This document shows, one piece after another, positions 46,928 to 56,662 of a stretch of 64,000 nt of DNA. Source of the DNA: Azospirillum humicireducens (GTDB lineage: Bacteria; Pseudomonadota; Alphaproteobacteria; Azospirillales; Azospirillaceae); assembly GCF_001639105.2 (NCBI RefSeq), contig NZ_CP015285.1, positions 1,976,501-2,040,500 of the forward strand, in the 5' to 3' direction. Numbering within the stretch: position 1 is the stretch's first letter; the number at the start of each line of letters is the position of its first letter. The notes beneath the pieces are model-generated. The model made no database searches. It worked only from the letters and a program-made list of their open reading frames with translations, and was not told the origin of the DNA. The position numbers and the translations under genes are program-made.

Positions 46928-47307
46928 CTGGCGATGACTTCGGAACGGTCCACTGGCCGACCGAGATCCGCCTGAAGAAGGAGGAGAAGCGGCTGGAGGT
47001 CGATTTCGACGATGGCGGCACCTTCTCCTACCCGGCGGAGTTCCTGCGCGTCGTCAGCCCGTCCGCCGAGGTGCAGGGTCACAACCCCAGCCAGAAGCAG
47101 ACCGTCGCCGGCCGCCGTCATGTCGGCATCATGCGGGTGGAACCGGTCGGCAACTACGCCGTCCGCATCGTCTTCGACGACCTGCACGACAGCGGCATCT
47201 ACACCTGGAAATACCTCTACGAGATCGGCACCGGGCAGGAGAGCCTGTGGAACGAGTATCTGGAGGAACTGCAGGCCAAGGGCCTCAGCCGCGACCCGCG
47301 GCGGTAG
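46924..47307 (+). CDS. DUF971 protein (gamma-butyrobetaine hydroxylase-like N-terminal domain)
   Basis: Protein of 127 residues: [56 protein letters not shown] and [11 protein letters not shown]. This domain alone occurs widely near iron-sulfur (mrp/apbC) or Lon-N genes and is often annotated as DUF971. The ATGA overlap with the Trm112-like gene indicates coupled translation. A palindrome follows the stop. Confidence 0.9.
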   Translation: MTGDDFGTVHWPTEIRLKKEEKRLEVDFDDGGTFSYPAEFLRVVSPSAEVQGHNPSQKQTVAGRRHVGIMRVEPVGNYAVRIVFDDLHDSGIYTWKYLYEIGTGQESLWNEYLEELQAKGLSRDPRR

Positions 47308-47316
47308 TGTACAGGC

Positions 47317-47344
47317 CCCTCTCCCGACCCTGGTCGGGAGAGGG
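47317..47344. repeat. CCCTCTCCCGACC palindrome
   Basis: Perfect 13-bp inverted repeat (CCCTCTCCCGACC with GGTCGGGAGAGGG) around CT, between two convergent genes. It has the same CCCTCTCC core as the palindrome at 23240. May act as a bidirectional terminator. Confidence 0.6.
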
Positions 47345-47358
47345 TGGTCATCGTCACC

Positions 47359-48885
47359 TCATTTCCAGATCGGTTTCCCGCTGCCCGGCAGGCCGTAGAG
47401 GTCCCACTTCCGGCTGACCTTCTCCACGACATCGTCGGTCATGTGGAGCTTCTCGCCCCATTCGCGCTTGGTCTCCGGCGGCCATTTGTTGGTGGCGTCC
47501 AGGCCGACCTTGCCGCCCAGGCCCGATTCCGGGCTGGCGAAGTCGAGATAGTCGATCGGCGTTCCTTCGATCACCGTGATGTCGCGGGCCGGATCCATGC
47601 GGGTCGAGATCGCCCACATCACATCCTTCCAGTTCCGCGCGTCGATGTCGTCGTCCACGACGATCACCCATTTCGTGTACATGAACTGGCGCAGGAAGGA
47701 CCAGACACCCATCATCACCCGCTTGGCGTGGCCGGGATAGGCTTTCTTCATGCTGACCACCGCGATGCGGTAGGAACAGCCTTCCGGCGGCAGCCAGAAA
47801 TCGACGATCTCCGGGAACTGCTGGACCAGCAGCGGGATGAAGACCTCGTTCAGCGCCTCGCCCAGCACCGACGGTTCGTCGGGCGGACGGCCGGTGAAGG
47901 TCGAGAGATAGATCGGCTTGCGCCGCATCGTCATGGCGGTGACGGTGAAGACCGGGAAGGGCTCGACCGAGTTGTAATAGCCGGTGTGATCGCCGTAGGG
48001 CCCCTCATCGGCGTATTCGTCGAGGCTGACATGGCCTTCCAGGACGATTTCCGCCTGGGCCGGCACCTTCAGCGGCACCGTCTTGCACTCCACCAGCTCC
48101 ACCTTCTTGCCGCGCAGCAGGCCGGCGAACTGGTATTCCGACAGGGTGTCGGGCACCGGTGTCACCGCGGCCAGGATGGTGCCCGGATCGGCCCCCAGCA
48201 CGACGGCGCAGGGCAGCGGCTCGCGCTTGCCGCCCTTCTTTTCTTGATGGGCGGCCCAGCGGTGATGATGCTGGGCGCCGCCGCGGTGCTTCAGCCAGCG
48301 CATGATGGTCTTGTTCCTGCCCAGCACCTGCATGCGGTAGATGCCGAGGTTGAAGTCGTCCTCGCGCTTGCCCGTCGGCCCCTTGGTCACCACCAGCGGC
48401 CATGTGATCAGCGGTGCCGGTTCGCCCGGCCAGCAGCCCTGCACCGGGAGGCGGCCGAGGTCGATGTCGTCGCCGGTCAGCACCACCTCCTGGCAGGGGG
48501 CCGAGCCGACCGTCTTCGGCTTCATCGACAGCACGGTCTTGGCGAGCGGGATCAGCTCCAGCGCCTCGCGGAAGCCGCCCGGCGGCTCCGGCTGCTTGAG
48601 GAAGGCCAGCGTCTCGCCGACGGCGCGCAGCTGGTGCGGCTCGCGGTCCATGCCCCAGGCGACCCGCTCCACCGTGCCGAACAGGTTGACCAGCACCGGC
48701 ATCTCCGAGCGCGTGCCGTCGGCCTTGATGACATTCTCGAACAGCACCGCCGGGCCGTTTTCGGCCAACAGGCGGGTCTGGATCTCCGTCATCTCCAGCA
48801 CGCTAGACACCGGCTCCTTCACCACCACCAGCCGCCCCGTCTTCTCCAGCCGGTCGATGAAGTCGCGCAACGAGGTGTAGGGCAT
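47359..48885 (-). CDS. ubiD: UbiD-family decarboxylase
   Basis: Protein of 508 residues of the prenylated-FMN-dependent decarboxylase family, typically 4-hydroxy-3-polyprenylbenzoate decarboxylase in ubiquinone synthesis. Features: [32 protein letters not shown] (prFMN-site region), [12 protein letters not shown]([12 protein letters not shown]) and [21 protein letters not shown] 48885 preferred to 48912. No ubiX is adjacent. The substrate could be an aromatic acid other than the ubiquinone precursor. Confidence 0.92.
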   Translation of the reverse strand: MPYTSLRDFIDRLEKTGRLVVVKEPVSSVLEMTEIQTRLLAENGPAVLFENVIKADGTRSEMPVLVNLFGTVERVAWGMDREPHQLRAVGETLAFLKQPEPPGGFREALELIPLAKTVLSMKPKTVGSAPCQEVVLTGDDIDLGRLPVQGCWPGEPAPLITWPLVVTKGPTGKREDDFNLGIYRMQVLGRNKTIMRWLKHRGGAQHHHRWAAHQEKKGGKREPLPCAVVLGADPGTILAAVTPVPDTLSEYQFAGLLRGKKVELVECKTVPLKVPAQAEIVLEGHVSLDEYADEGPYGDHTGYYNSVEPFPVFTVTAMTMRRKPIYLSTFTGRPPDEPSVLGEALNEVFIPLLVQQFPEIVDFWLPPEGCSYRIAVVSMKKAYPGHAKRVMMGVWSFLRQFMYTKWVIVVDDDIDARNWKDVMWAISTRMDPARDITVIEGTPIDYLDFASPESGLGGKVGLDATNKWPPETKREWGEKLHMTDDVVEKVSRKWDLYGLPGSGKPIWK

Positions 48886-48970
48886 CGCAGGGTGTCCAAT
48901 GTGGTGGTGCATCCGAAACGGACGATAACCTTCAACTCGGCGGCCGGTCCGTCAAGTGCGGCGGGGGCTG

Positions 48971-49040
48971 TTTCAAAAACAAAAACCCCTTCCCCGCCCC
49001 CCGGCGGACCAAGGGTCCGGCCGGGCGCGGGAAAGGGGCT
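48971..49040 (-). terminator. Rho-independent terminator after phaB
   Basis: Long GC-rich hairpin (outer arms CCCCTTTCCCGC and GCGGGGAAGGGG on the minus strand, inner GGACCCTTGGTCC) followed by TTTTTGTTTTTG, about 40 bases beyond the phaB stop. Confidence 0.8.
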
Positions 49041-49082
49041 TCGTCATGATTCACGAACCGGGGTGCGAGACCCGACGCGGGA

Positions 49083-49805
49083 TCAGTACATGTGCTGGCC
49101 GCCGTTGACCGACAGGGTCGAGCCGGTCATGAAGCCGTTGTCGTCGTCAACAAGGTACAGCACGGCCTTGGCGATCTCCGACGCGCGGCCCAGGCGGCCG
49201 ACCGGGATGCGGGCGACGATCTTCTCCAGCACGTTGGCCGGCACCGCGCGCACCATGTCGGTGTCGATGTAGCCGGGAGCGATGGCGTTGACGGTGATGC
49301 CCTTGGCCGCGCTCTCCTGCGCCAGCGCCTTGGTGAAGCCATGGATGCCGGACTTCGCCGCGGCGTAGTTGACCTGACCGTACTGGCCGGCCTGGCCGTT
49401 GACCGAGCCGATGTTGACGATGCGGCCGAAACCGCGCTCGCGCATGCCGTCGATCACGTTGCGGCACATGTTGAAGCAGGAGGACAGGTTGGTGTGGATC
49501 ACCTTCTCCCACTGGTCGTAGGTCATGCGGTGCATCACGCCGTCACGGGTGATGCCGGCGTTGTTGATGAGCACGTCGACCGGGCCCAGGTCGGACTCGA
49601 TCGCGGCGATCCCCTTCTTGCAGGCGTCGAAGTCCGCGACGTCGAACTTGTAGGTCGGGATGCCGGTGCGGGCGGTGAACTCCTCGGCCGCCTGATCGTT
49701 GCCGGCATAGTTGGCGGCGACCTTGTAACCGGCATTCTTCAGGGCGACGGCAACCGCCTCGCCGATGCCGCGGGTGCCACCAGTGACGACTGCAACACGA
49801 GCCAT
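49083..49805 (-). CDS. phaB: Acetoacetyl-CoA reductase
   Basis: NADPH-dependent short-chain dehydrogenase of 240 residues, making (R)-3-hydroxybutyryl-CoA for PHB. SDR signatures: cofactor loop VVTGGTRGIGEAVAV, NNAGITRDGVMHRMTYDQWE (family-specific), catalytic Ser in NIGSVNGQAGQYGQ with YAAAKSG (Tyr-Lys). The start has GGGGAG upstream. It follows phaA by about 150 bases on the minus strand and ends at a strong terminator. Confidence 0.96.
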   Translation of the reverse strand: MARVAVVTGGTRGIGEAVAVALKNAGYKVAANYAGNDQAAEEFTARTGIPTYKFDVADFDACKKGIAAIESDLGPVDVLINNAGITRDGVMHRMTYDQWEKVIHTNLSSCFNMCRNVIDGMRERGFGRIVNIGSVNGQAGQYGQVNYAAAKSGIHGFTKALAQESAAKGITVNAIAPGYIDTDMVRAVPANVLEKIVARIPVGRLGRASEIAKAVLYLVDDDNGFMTGSTLSVNGGQHMY

Positions 49806-49955
49806 AGTTCTTCTCCCCAGATTTTGTGATGATTGGTTGGTTTCTTTGAATTTTTGTTGTTGGGCATGGGACACCCCCCGCAGGTCCGGCGGGTGTTCCA
49901 AACCTTCAAGCGAAGCGGACCGCTTGCCGGATCGGAAAGCGGTCCGTTCGGTATC

Positions 49956-51131
<1,176 letters not shown>

Positions 51132-51244
51132 TGAACGCTCCTCGAAATAGGACAGTTTTATTATAGCGCTGGTGGGACGCTCGGAGTGGTGGTTACCTTA
51201 AGTCGAGGACTGTGACGGGTGCAAGCTGGCTGAAGGTCGCGGCG

Positions 51245-52471
51245 CTAACCTGTCGCAGCAAGCCATTCGGCCAGCGGACTCCACACTCCGCTCTCGGCGC
51301 CGGCACTCACCACCATTCCGATATGGCCGAGCGGCGGACGCAAAGTCCGGGCGGCAGGGATGGCCGCGGGCAGCGCAAGGGCGGATGCGGGCGGAACGAT
51401 GCGGTCGCGCTCCGGGATCAGGGCGAGCGTGGGCACGCGGATGGAGGCGGGATCGACCGGCAGGCCGGCGACCATCCAGGCCCCCGCCACCGTGTCGTTG
51501 CGCCCGTACCAGCCGGCCAGGGCGTCGCGCGCCACCCCGGCCACCAGCGGCACCCCATCGTTCAGCCAGTCCTCCAGCGCGACGAAGGCCGCGGCGGCGC
51601 GTGACTCCGGCGCCATGCGGGCGAAGCTGCTGAACTTCTTCAGGGCCAGCAGCGGGTCGAGTTGGGCGAACAGCGCCTGCAGCGCATCGGTCGGCAACTC
51701 GCCCCAGCGCTCCAACGCCGGCCCCCAGGGCTGGATGAAGGCCGCCACCCGGCGGGCGGTGGCCGCATCCTCCGCGTGGAAATCCCAGGGCGTGGCCATC
51801 AGACCGAGCCCGGCGAGCGAGCGCGGCCGGCGCTGCGCCAGCGCCGCGGCCAGCAGCCCGCCCATGCAATACCCCACAACCGGAACCGGCCGCCCCACCG
51901 CTTCCACCACCACATCCAGCGCACGTTCCAGCCGTCCGGCGATGTAGTCGGTCAGGGTGAAGCGGCGCTCCAGCGGCCCCGGTCTGCCCCAGTCCAGCAG
52001 AAGCGGGCGGAAGCCGCGCGCCGCCAGCCAGCGCATCAGGCTCTTGTCACGCGACAGGTCGAGGATATAGGCGCGGTTGACCAGCGACGGCACGAACAGA
52101 ACCGGCCGACCGCCGTCCCCGTCCCCATAATCGAGCAGGCGCGATCCGCCCTCGGTCCAGACCGCCGGCGGGTCGGGCAGATCACGGACATAGGGGTGAC
52201 GGCGGTAGCGCTCGATCCCGGTCAGAACAGCGTCGATGCGGTGCCGGACCTCGCGGTCAACTTCCCGGCCCAGCCGGTCGCCGCCGCCCGGCTCTGCGTG
52301 GCCCTGCAGCCGGTCGGCCCGCGACATGTCCTCCCTCAGCGCCGCCGCCCGCTCCCTCAGCGCCGGATTCCAGGGCAGCGAGCCGTTCCTCAAGAGCGGC
52401 AATGCGGCCGATGAGCTGAGCAAGCTGCCCAGTGCCGCCGTCAGATGCAGGCCCAGCGGACGAGGCCCCAT
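51245..52471 (-). CDS. phaC: PHA synthase, class III PhaC-like
   Basis: Alpha/beta-hydrolase of up to 408 residues that polymerises (R)-3-hydroxyacyl-CoA. The synthase lipase box is VVGYCMGGLLAAAL with the nucleophilic Cys, plus Asp in LIPERDRIVPP and His in PLGHIGMVVSAG. It is shorter than class I PhaC (about 580-600) and nearer the class III form that needs a PhaE partner. Start uncertain: ATG 52471 lies inside the PhaE-like region; ATG 52327 would give a 360-residue protein. Codon bias in this frame is strong from about 52400 onward. Next in line are phaA and phaB. Confidence 0.85.
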   Translation of the reverse strand: MGPRPLGLHLTAALGSLLSSSAALPLLRNGSLPWNPALRERAAALREDMSRADRLQGHAEPGGGDRLGREVDREVRHRIDAVLTGIERYRRHPYVRDLPDPPAVWTEGGSRLLDYGDGDGGRPVLFVPSLVNRAYILDLSRDKSLMRWLAARGFRPLLLDWGRPGPLERRFTLTDYIAGRLERALDVVVEAVGRPVPVVGYCMGGLLAAALAQRRPRSLAGLGLMATPWDFHAEDAATARRVAAFIQPWGPALERWGELPTDALQALFAQLDPLLALKKFSSFARMAPESRAAAAFVALEDWLNDGVPLVAGVARDALAGWYGRNDTVAGAWMVAGLPVDPASIRVPTLALIPERDRIVPPASALALPAAIPAARTLRPPLGHIGMVVSAGAESGVWSPLAEWLAATG

Positions 52472-52532
52472 GCGGCGGGGCGTCCCCCCGCTTCCCCTTT
52501 TCCCCCGTCCTGTCCTGTGGGCGCTCGCTCAT
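52257..52532 (-). CDS. Out-of-frame ORF with coiled coil, possible PhaE C-terminus
   Basis: A 91-residue frame (MSERPQDRTGEKGKRG...) ends in GQLAQLIGRIAALEERLAAL, a heptad coiled coil typical of the C-terminus of PhaE-like proteins. Its first 25 codons have a strong G/C third-position bias while the PhaE-like frame at 52441-52830 loses bias in the same interval. This suggests either two overlapping genes or one PhaE gene split by a frameshift near 52535-52560. It overlaps the start of phaC. Confidence 0.3.
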   Translation of the reverse strand: MSERPQDRTGEKGKRGDAPPHGASSAGPASDGGTGQLAQLIGRIAALEERLAALESGAEGAGGGAEGGHVAGRPAAGPRRAGRRRPAGPGS

Positions 52533-52830
52533 CGGAAGGCCGTCCGTAATGGGGAGAGACGTTGTGGAAGAAGGACGCCGGGCGGGGATCCCAACCGCTG
52601 CCGGGGATACCGCCGCCACCGAATCCGAACCCGGCAGGCCCGAAGGCGAAGGGGGCTGCGGCGGTTATTCCCTGCCCCATCATCTGGAACATCCGGGCCA
52701 TCATGTCCGCCATCTCGGGATCGGCGGCGCTCGCCGTCCAATGGTCCTGCCACAGGTCCAGATAGCGGCGCGCCAGCGATTCATAGGAAGGCGGATCGGA
52801 AGGGGGGTCTGGTTGCGACGGGTCGGCCAT
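52441..52830 (-). CDS. phaE: PhaE-like PHA synthase partner, N-terminal part
   Basis: Protein of 129 residues beginning MADPSQPDPP. The segment SYESLARRYLDLWQDHWTAS and the Met-rich MADMMARMFQMMGQGI resemble the N-terminus of PhaE subunits and phasin-like proteins, then a Gly/Phe-rich stretch. Its last third has poor codon bias and no similarity I recognise, and the coiled coil expected of PhaE appears in another frame. The gene is immediately upstream of phaC and divergent from phaR. The assignment rests on position and weak similarity. Confidence 0.45.
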   Translation of the reverse strand: MADPSQPDPPSDPPSYESLARRYLDLWQDHWTASAADPEMADMMARMFQMMGQGITAAAPFAFGPAGFGFGGGGIPGSGWDPRPASFFHNVSPHYGRPSDERAPTGQDGGKGEAGGRPAAWGLVRWACI

Positions 52831-53103
52831 GGGCGGATTATAAGGGCTGCAGGGGCGGATTGACCAGCACGGCATGCCTCCCCACCTGTCCTTCCGGGTA
52901 TCGTCGGAGGCTGTCCGCTTGGGTCTTTCGTCGCCGTCCGCGCCGCGCCTCGGACCGCAACCGCGGCGCTATGCCGCGGCGCAACGCTGGACAAATTGCT
53001 ATTCCTTCGAGTAGTCCTAATGACGGAACAATTTCCGCCGCAATGTCCCCGTATTCTGGAATATGATGGTTCCGGAATATGTCCCTTCTTGAAAGAGTCC
53101 GCG

Positions 53104-53745
53104 ATGGCCGACAAGGAAGACCAGAAGTCCGCTCCGATCACGATCAAGAAGTACGCCAACCGGCGGCTCTACAATACCGCCACCAGCAGCTATGTCACGC
53201 TGGACCATCTCTGCCAGATGGTGAAGGACGGGCTGGACTTCGTGGTCTATGACGCCAAGACGGGGGAGGACATCACCCGCTCCGTCCTGACCCAGATCAT
53301 CGTGGAGGAGGAGAGCAAGGGACAGAATCTGCTGCCCATCAGCTTCCTGCGCCAGTTGATCGGCTTCTACGGCGACAACATGCAGTCGGTCGTGCCGCGC
53401 TATCTGGAATATTCGATGCAGGCCTTCTCCCGCAATCAGGAACAGATGCGCGATTACTTCCAGAACACGCTGGGCGGCATGTTCCCGTTCGGCCGCCTGG
53501 ACGAGGTCAGCAAGCAGAACATGGCGATGTTCGAACGCGCGATGCGGATGTTCACGCCCTTCGGCGTCGCCGGCGCCCCGGACGATGTCGCCGTCCAGCG
53601 TCCGGCCAGCCAGCCGGGCACCACGACGTCTCCCGCCCCGGTTGCGGCCGGCGCCACCTTCGACGAGTTGCAGAAGCAGATCGACGAACTGCAGAAGCAG
53701 ATCGCCAGCATCGCAAAGCCGCCAGGCAAGACTGACGCGAAGTAG
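53104..53745 (+). CDS. phaR: Polyhydroxyalkanoate synthesis regulator PhaR
   Basis: Transcriptional repressor and granule-binding regulator of 213 residues. The DNA-binding region ITIKKYANRRLYNTATSSYVT is diagnostic, followed by DFVVYDAKTGEDITRSVLTQ and NLLPISFLRQLIGFYG, with a C-terminal coiled coil (FDELQKQIDELQKQI). PhaR senses PHB and represses phasin and often its own gene. It is divergent from the phaE/phaC genes. The ATG at 53104 is the family start. A perfect terminator follows. Confidence 0.95.
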   Translation: MADKEDQKSAPITIKKYANRRLYNTATSSYVTLDHLCQMVKDGLDFVVYDAKTGEDITRSVLTQIIVEEESKGQNLLPISFLRQLIGFYGDNMQSVVPRYLEYSMQAFSRNQEQMRDYFQNTLGGMFPFGRLDEVSKQNMAMFERAMRMFTPFGVAGAPDDVAVQRPASQPGTTTSPAPVAAGATFDELQKQIDELQKQIASIAKPPGKTDAK

Positions 53746-53782
53746 CCGGTCTGCATCAGGTTCCGGAGAACGGTCAGCACGG

Positions 53783-53807
53783 AAGGCGGGGTCATACCCC
53801 GCCTTTT
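53783..53807 (+). terminator. Rho-independent terminator after phaR
   Basis: AAGGCGGGGT-CAT-ACCCCGCCTT stem followed by TTT, about 40 bases past the stop. Confidence 0.85.
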
Positions 53808-53995
53808 TCATTGCGCCGGCCGGATCGGGCGCGCAGGCTTCGGGCCACGCATGGATCGGATCGCGTGGGAGCGAACGCGATTTGAAGCGCGACTCCGATC
53901 GCCGAACTCCAGAGGGCACCTTCTCGTCCACGGTGCCGGTCCGGCGGCTCCGCCGCGTGGATTCGGGCCGTCCATCCGTCAGGAGGGAACCGACC

Positions 53996-54214
53996 ATGAC
54001 CACCGAACTGACCGTCTCCATCACCCTGGCCAGCGACGATCCGCGGGAGGTTTCGCGGTTCGAGGACATGCTGCGCGACTGGCTCGACCATCAGCCGGGC
54101 GTCGCCGGGTTGGCCATCGCCGACCGCGGCACCGATCTGGCGACCGAGAACATCTGGCGCGCAGCCCGCAAGGCCACCTTCGGCCCGGCGCTGAAGAACC
54201 CCTTCGCGCCCTGA
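53996..54214 (+). CDS. Small protein of unknown function
   Basis: Product of 72 residues (MTTELTVSITLASDD ... RFEDMLRDWLDHQPG ... RGTDLATENIWRAARK) with AGGAGG ideally spaced before ATG and good codon bias, so it is probably real. No family recognised and no membrane or signal segment. Not obviously linked to PHB metabolism, although it follows phaR. Confidence 0.6.
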   Translation: MTTELTVSITLASDDPREVSRFEDMLRDWLDHQPGVAGLAIADRGTDLATENIWRAARKATFGPALKNPFAP

Positions 54215-54234
54215 CGGGCCGATCCCGCGAGCGA

Positions 54235-55410
54235 TCAGCCCCTGAACAGGTGCGGGACCATCGCCCAATCCGGGCCGCCGCCAAGGCCTAGCCGCGGATC
54301 GGCAGATTCCCGCACCCCCATGCCCAGGCACTTGTCGCCGACGATCCAGGCCTGCAGGACGGCGCGGGTATCCTCCTCGCGGAAGCAGGACGGGGTTTCC
54401 AGCCACACCGCCCCGTGAGCGGCGACGTCGCCGCCGATCTCCGGCCCGTCGTCGGCAATCACCGCGCCATGGTCGATGACGCGGCTTGGCGCGCCGTCCA
54501 GCCCGTGGAAGGCCCGCACCGTCACCCTCTCCGCCCCGTCGATGCCGCTGGGGTCCAGCGCCGCACGGCACAGGTTGGGGTGGCGCGGATACAGCGAGGA
54601 CAGCACCGCCAGCAAGCCATGGTTCGACCACAGCCAGCACCACAGCGGCGACAGCACACTCATGCCGCTGCTGCGCAGCCGCTGCAGGAACCCGTCGTCG
54701 GCCAACCCGTCCCAGGGATAGAGCTTCGCCAACCAGGAGATCGCCTGCCCCTCGTCGTCGAGGAAGCGCCGGCCATCCCAGGCGATGGCATGCAGCGGCA
54801 GCAGCCGGGTGTCGATGCCGGCCTCCGCCGCGGTGGCGGCCAGATAGACCAGTTCGCCCTCGCGCACCGGGTCGGGGGTGGCGCAGGTCGCATGCATGCG
54901 CCCGCGGCCGGGCACGCCCGCCGCCATCTCCTCCCAGCGCTCCACCAGGGCTTCGTGAAGACCGTTGAACTGGTTGGCATCGGGGGCCATCGCCTCCCGC
55001 CAGTTGCGCTGGATGATGGAGGCGGCGAACAGCCCCTCGCCGGTGTCGTAATTGCAGCCCAGCAGCTTGATGCTGTCGCGCCCGTCATAGGCCAGCGTCA
55101 GCCGGCCGGCGAGCCCGCCCGCCCGCTCGTTGCGCCGCCCGCCGGCCCAGTAATCGGCCCAGGACGCTTCCAGCATCCGCGCCAGATCGCCACGGATACC
55201 GAGCGCGGCGAACAGCTTGTGCTCCACCACATGGCGCACGGCGACGGCGATCATGCTGTGCAGTTCGTCCGCAACGCTTTCGATCAGGTCGATCTGCGAG
55301 GCGGTGAATTCATAAACGGTGTCCTCCCGCCAGCCGGCCCCGGCCGACATGGCGCGCACGCCATAAGGATATTTGCGGAGACCCGGGCGCCAATCGGCCC
55401 GCGGTTTCAT
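54235..55410 (-). CDS. Glutathionylspermidine synthase-family protein
   Basis: Protein of 391 residues with the ATP-grasp-like pattern of the GSP synthase family: EDTVYEFTASQIDLIESVADE, GRLTLAYDGRDSIKLLGCNYDTGEGLFAA, a central VYLAATAAEAG and a C-terminal SSLYPRHPNLCRAAL plus GAVIADDG and WIVGDKCLGMGVRES segments. Bacterial members often lack proven glutathionylspermidine activity and may ligate other amines. ATG 55410 gives the family N-terminus; 55425 is possible. Confidence 0.78.
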   Translation of the reverse strand: MKPRADWRPGLRKYPYGVRAMSAGAGWREDTVYEFTASQIDLIESVADELHSMIAVAVRHVVEHKLFAALGIRGDLARMLEASWADYWAGGRRNERAGGLAGRLTLAYDGRDSIKLLGCNYDTGEGLFAASIIQRNWREAMAPDANQFNGLHEALVERWEEMAAGVPGRGRMHATCATPDPVREGELVYLAATAAEAGIDTRLLPLHAIAWDGRRFLDDEGQAISWLAKLYPWDGLADDGFLQRLRSSGMSVLSPLWCWLWSNHGLLAVLSSLYPRHPNLCRAALDPSGIDGAERVTVRAFHGLDGAPSRVIDHGAVIADDGPEIGGDVAAHGAVWLETPSCFREEDTRAVLQAWIVGDKCLGMGVRESADPRLGLGGGPDWAMVPHLFRG

Positions 55411-55770
55411 CGTCGTCCTGCGCATGATTGTTCCGATCCCCTGCGTATCAGAACCGGGGAGCCGGACGGCACGCGGCGACGATTCGGCGCATGGAGGAGA
55501 TGACGGGCGGCAGGCTGGTCAACTGTCCACTGGGCAACGCACTACTCCGGGGGAGTCCAATCCGTAGAAGACGCGGATGCTCGCGACGCAATCGCTGCGG
55601 CGCAAGCATGCGCCTTGCGTATGTAACCCGCCCCGCCGCGGCGCGCCAGCACGCATCCGCGATGGCTCCCCCCCGATCGGACGGGCAGCGGAAACGGACC
55701 GGACCGCCGCGACGCAGGGCCGCAGCGGTCAAGTTCCGCAATTCTATGGATGTCGACTGGAAAAGCCCCC
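55411..55770. other. Intergenic region without a recognised gene
   Basis: About 360 bases between two minus-strand genes. ORFs on both strands here overlap and lack consistent codon bias. I see no supported feature. Confidence 0.45.
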
Positions 55771-56127
55771 TCAGACCAGACCAACCGAAGGACGCCGGGT
55801 GAGCGAACGCATCGCCCACACCGCCAGACGGCCGCGCCGCGGCTTCATCGCCACCGCCGGTCGGATCGGCGCCGCCACAAGCGCCGGCAGGTCGTCGCGC
55901 ACGCCGCTGCCAAGGCGCCGGATCCGACGGGCCGCGAGGATGATGCGCAGCACCTCTTCTTCGGACACGGTACGGCGTGCCGGGCCGGCGGCGAGGCTCG
56001 CCGCCTCGCACAGGGCCGCCCGTTCGGCCAAGAGCCCGGTCAGGCCCTTGGCAGCCGCCGTCAATGCAGCTTCATCGTAAAGGGCGAGGACAAGCGTCCT
56101 CAACCCGTTTTCCATCCGTGTGGACAT
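55771..56127 (-). CDS. Hypothetical protein
   Basis: Product of 118 residues, Ala/Arg-rich: MSTRMENGLRTLVLALYDEA, a helical AAKGLTGLLAERAALCEAASL and a basic C-terminus (RPRRGRLAVWAM). GGAG precedes the ATG. Not recognised. Confidence 0.5.
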   Translation of the reverse strand: MSTRMENGLRTLVLALYDEAALTAAAKGLTGLLAERAALCEAASLAAGPARRTVSEEEVLRIILAARRIRRLGSGVRDDLPALVAAPIRPAVAMKPRRGRLAVWAMRSLTRRPSVGLV

Positions 56128-56335
56128 GGCGGGCGCTCCGGATAAAACGGAATGGCGTGCGGATCGATGCCGGTGGATCGGCAGACGGGATTATCCGTGC
56201 GCGGCACCCGTTCGGCCATGCGCCCCAAGGTGGTAACACCCTGACTGAGGCTCCGTGATGCTGGAAAGCCACAGTCGGCGTCGCGATCAATTTTCGAGGT
56301 GTCTGCTATGGTCCGCACAGACAGGCGGCAAGAAA

Positions 56336-56411
<76 letters not shown>

Positions 56412-56444
56412 ACTATATTTCTTCTTGACCAACACAAGCAGTGT

Positions 56445-56531
56445 TGGTGCGCTTGGAGGGAGTCGAACCCCCACGGCCTTTCAGCCACTAGGACCTGAAC
56501 CTAGCGCGTCTACCAGTTCCGCCACAAGCGC
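56445..56531 (-). tRNA. tRNA-Leu (anticodon CAG)
   Basis: Cloverleaf of 87 bases including CCA, with a long variable arm (TGGCTGAAAGGCC) as in leucine tRNAs. Acceptor stem GCGCTTG/CAAGCGC and anticodon CAG in TTCAGGT. It lies 33 bases upstream of tRNA-Ala on the same strand, so the two may be co-transcribed. Confidence 0.96.
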
Positions 56532-56662
56532 GTCCGCGTTTCTTGGGGTCACGCGGGGCGCTCTATGTACCCAGACCGACCGCCGCGCTCAAGAGAAAAA
56601 ATGCAATCGCGCAAAAGTTTTTTCAGGGGGGAAGACGCATCATCGGCCGACACTCCCCGCCC

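Noticed and set aside
47344-49272. A 642-residue plus-strand ORF opposite ubiD
   Set aside because: Shadow of UbiD; lacks any recognisable domain.
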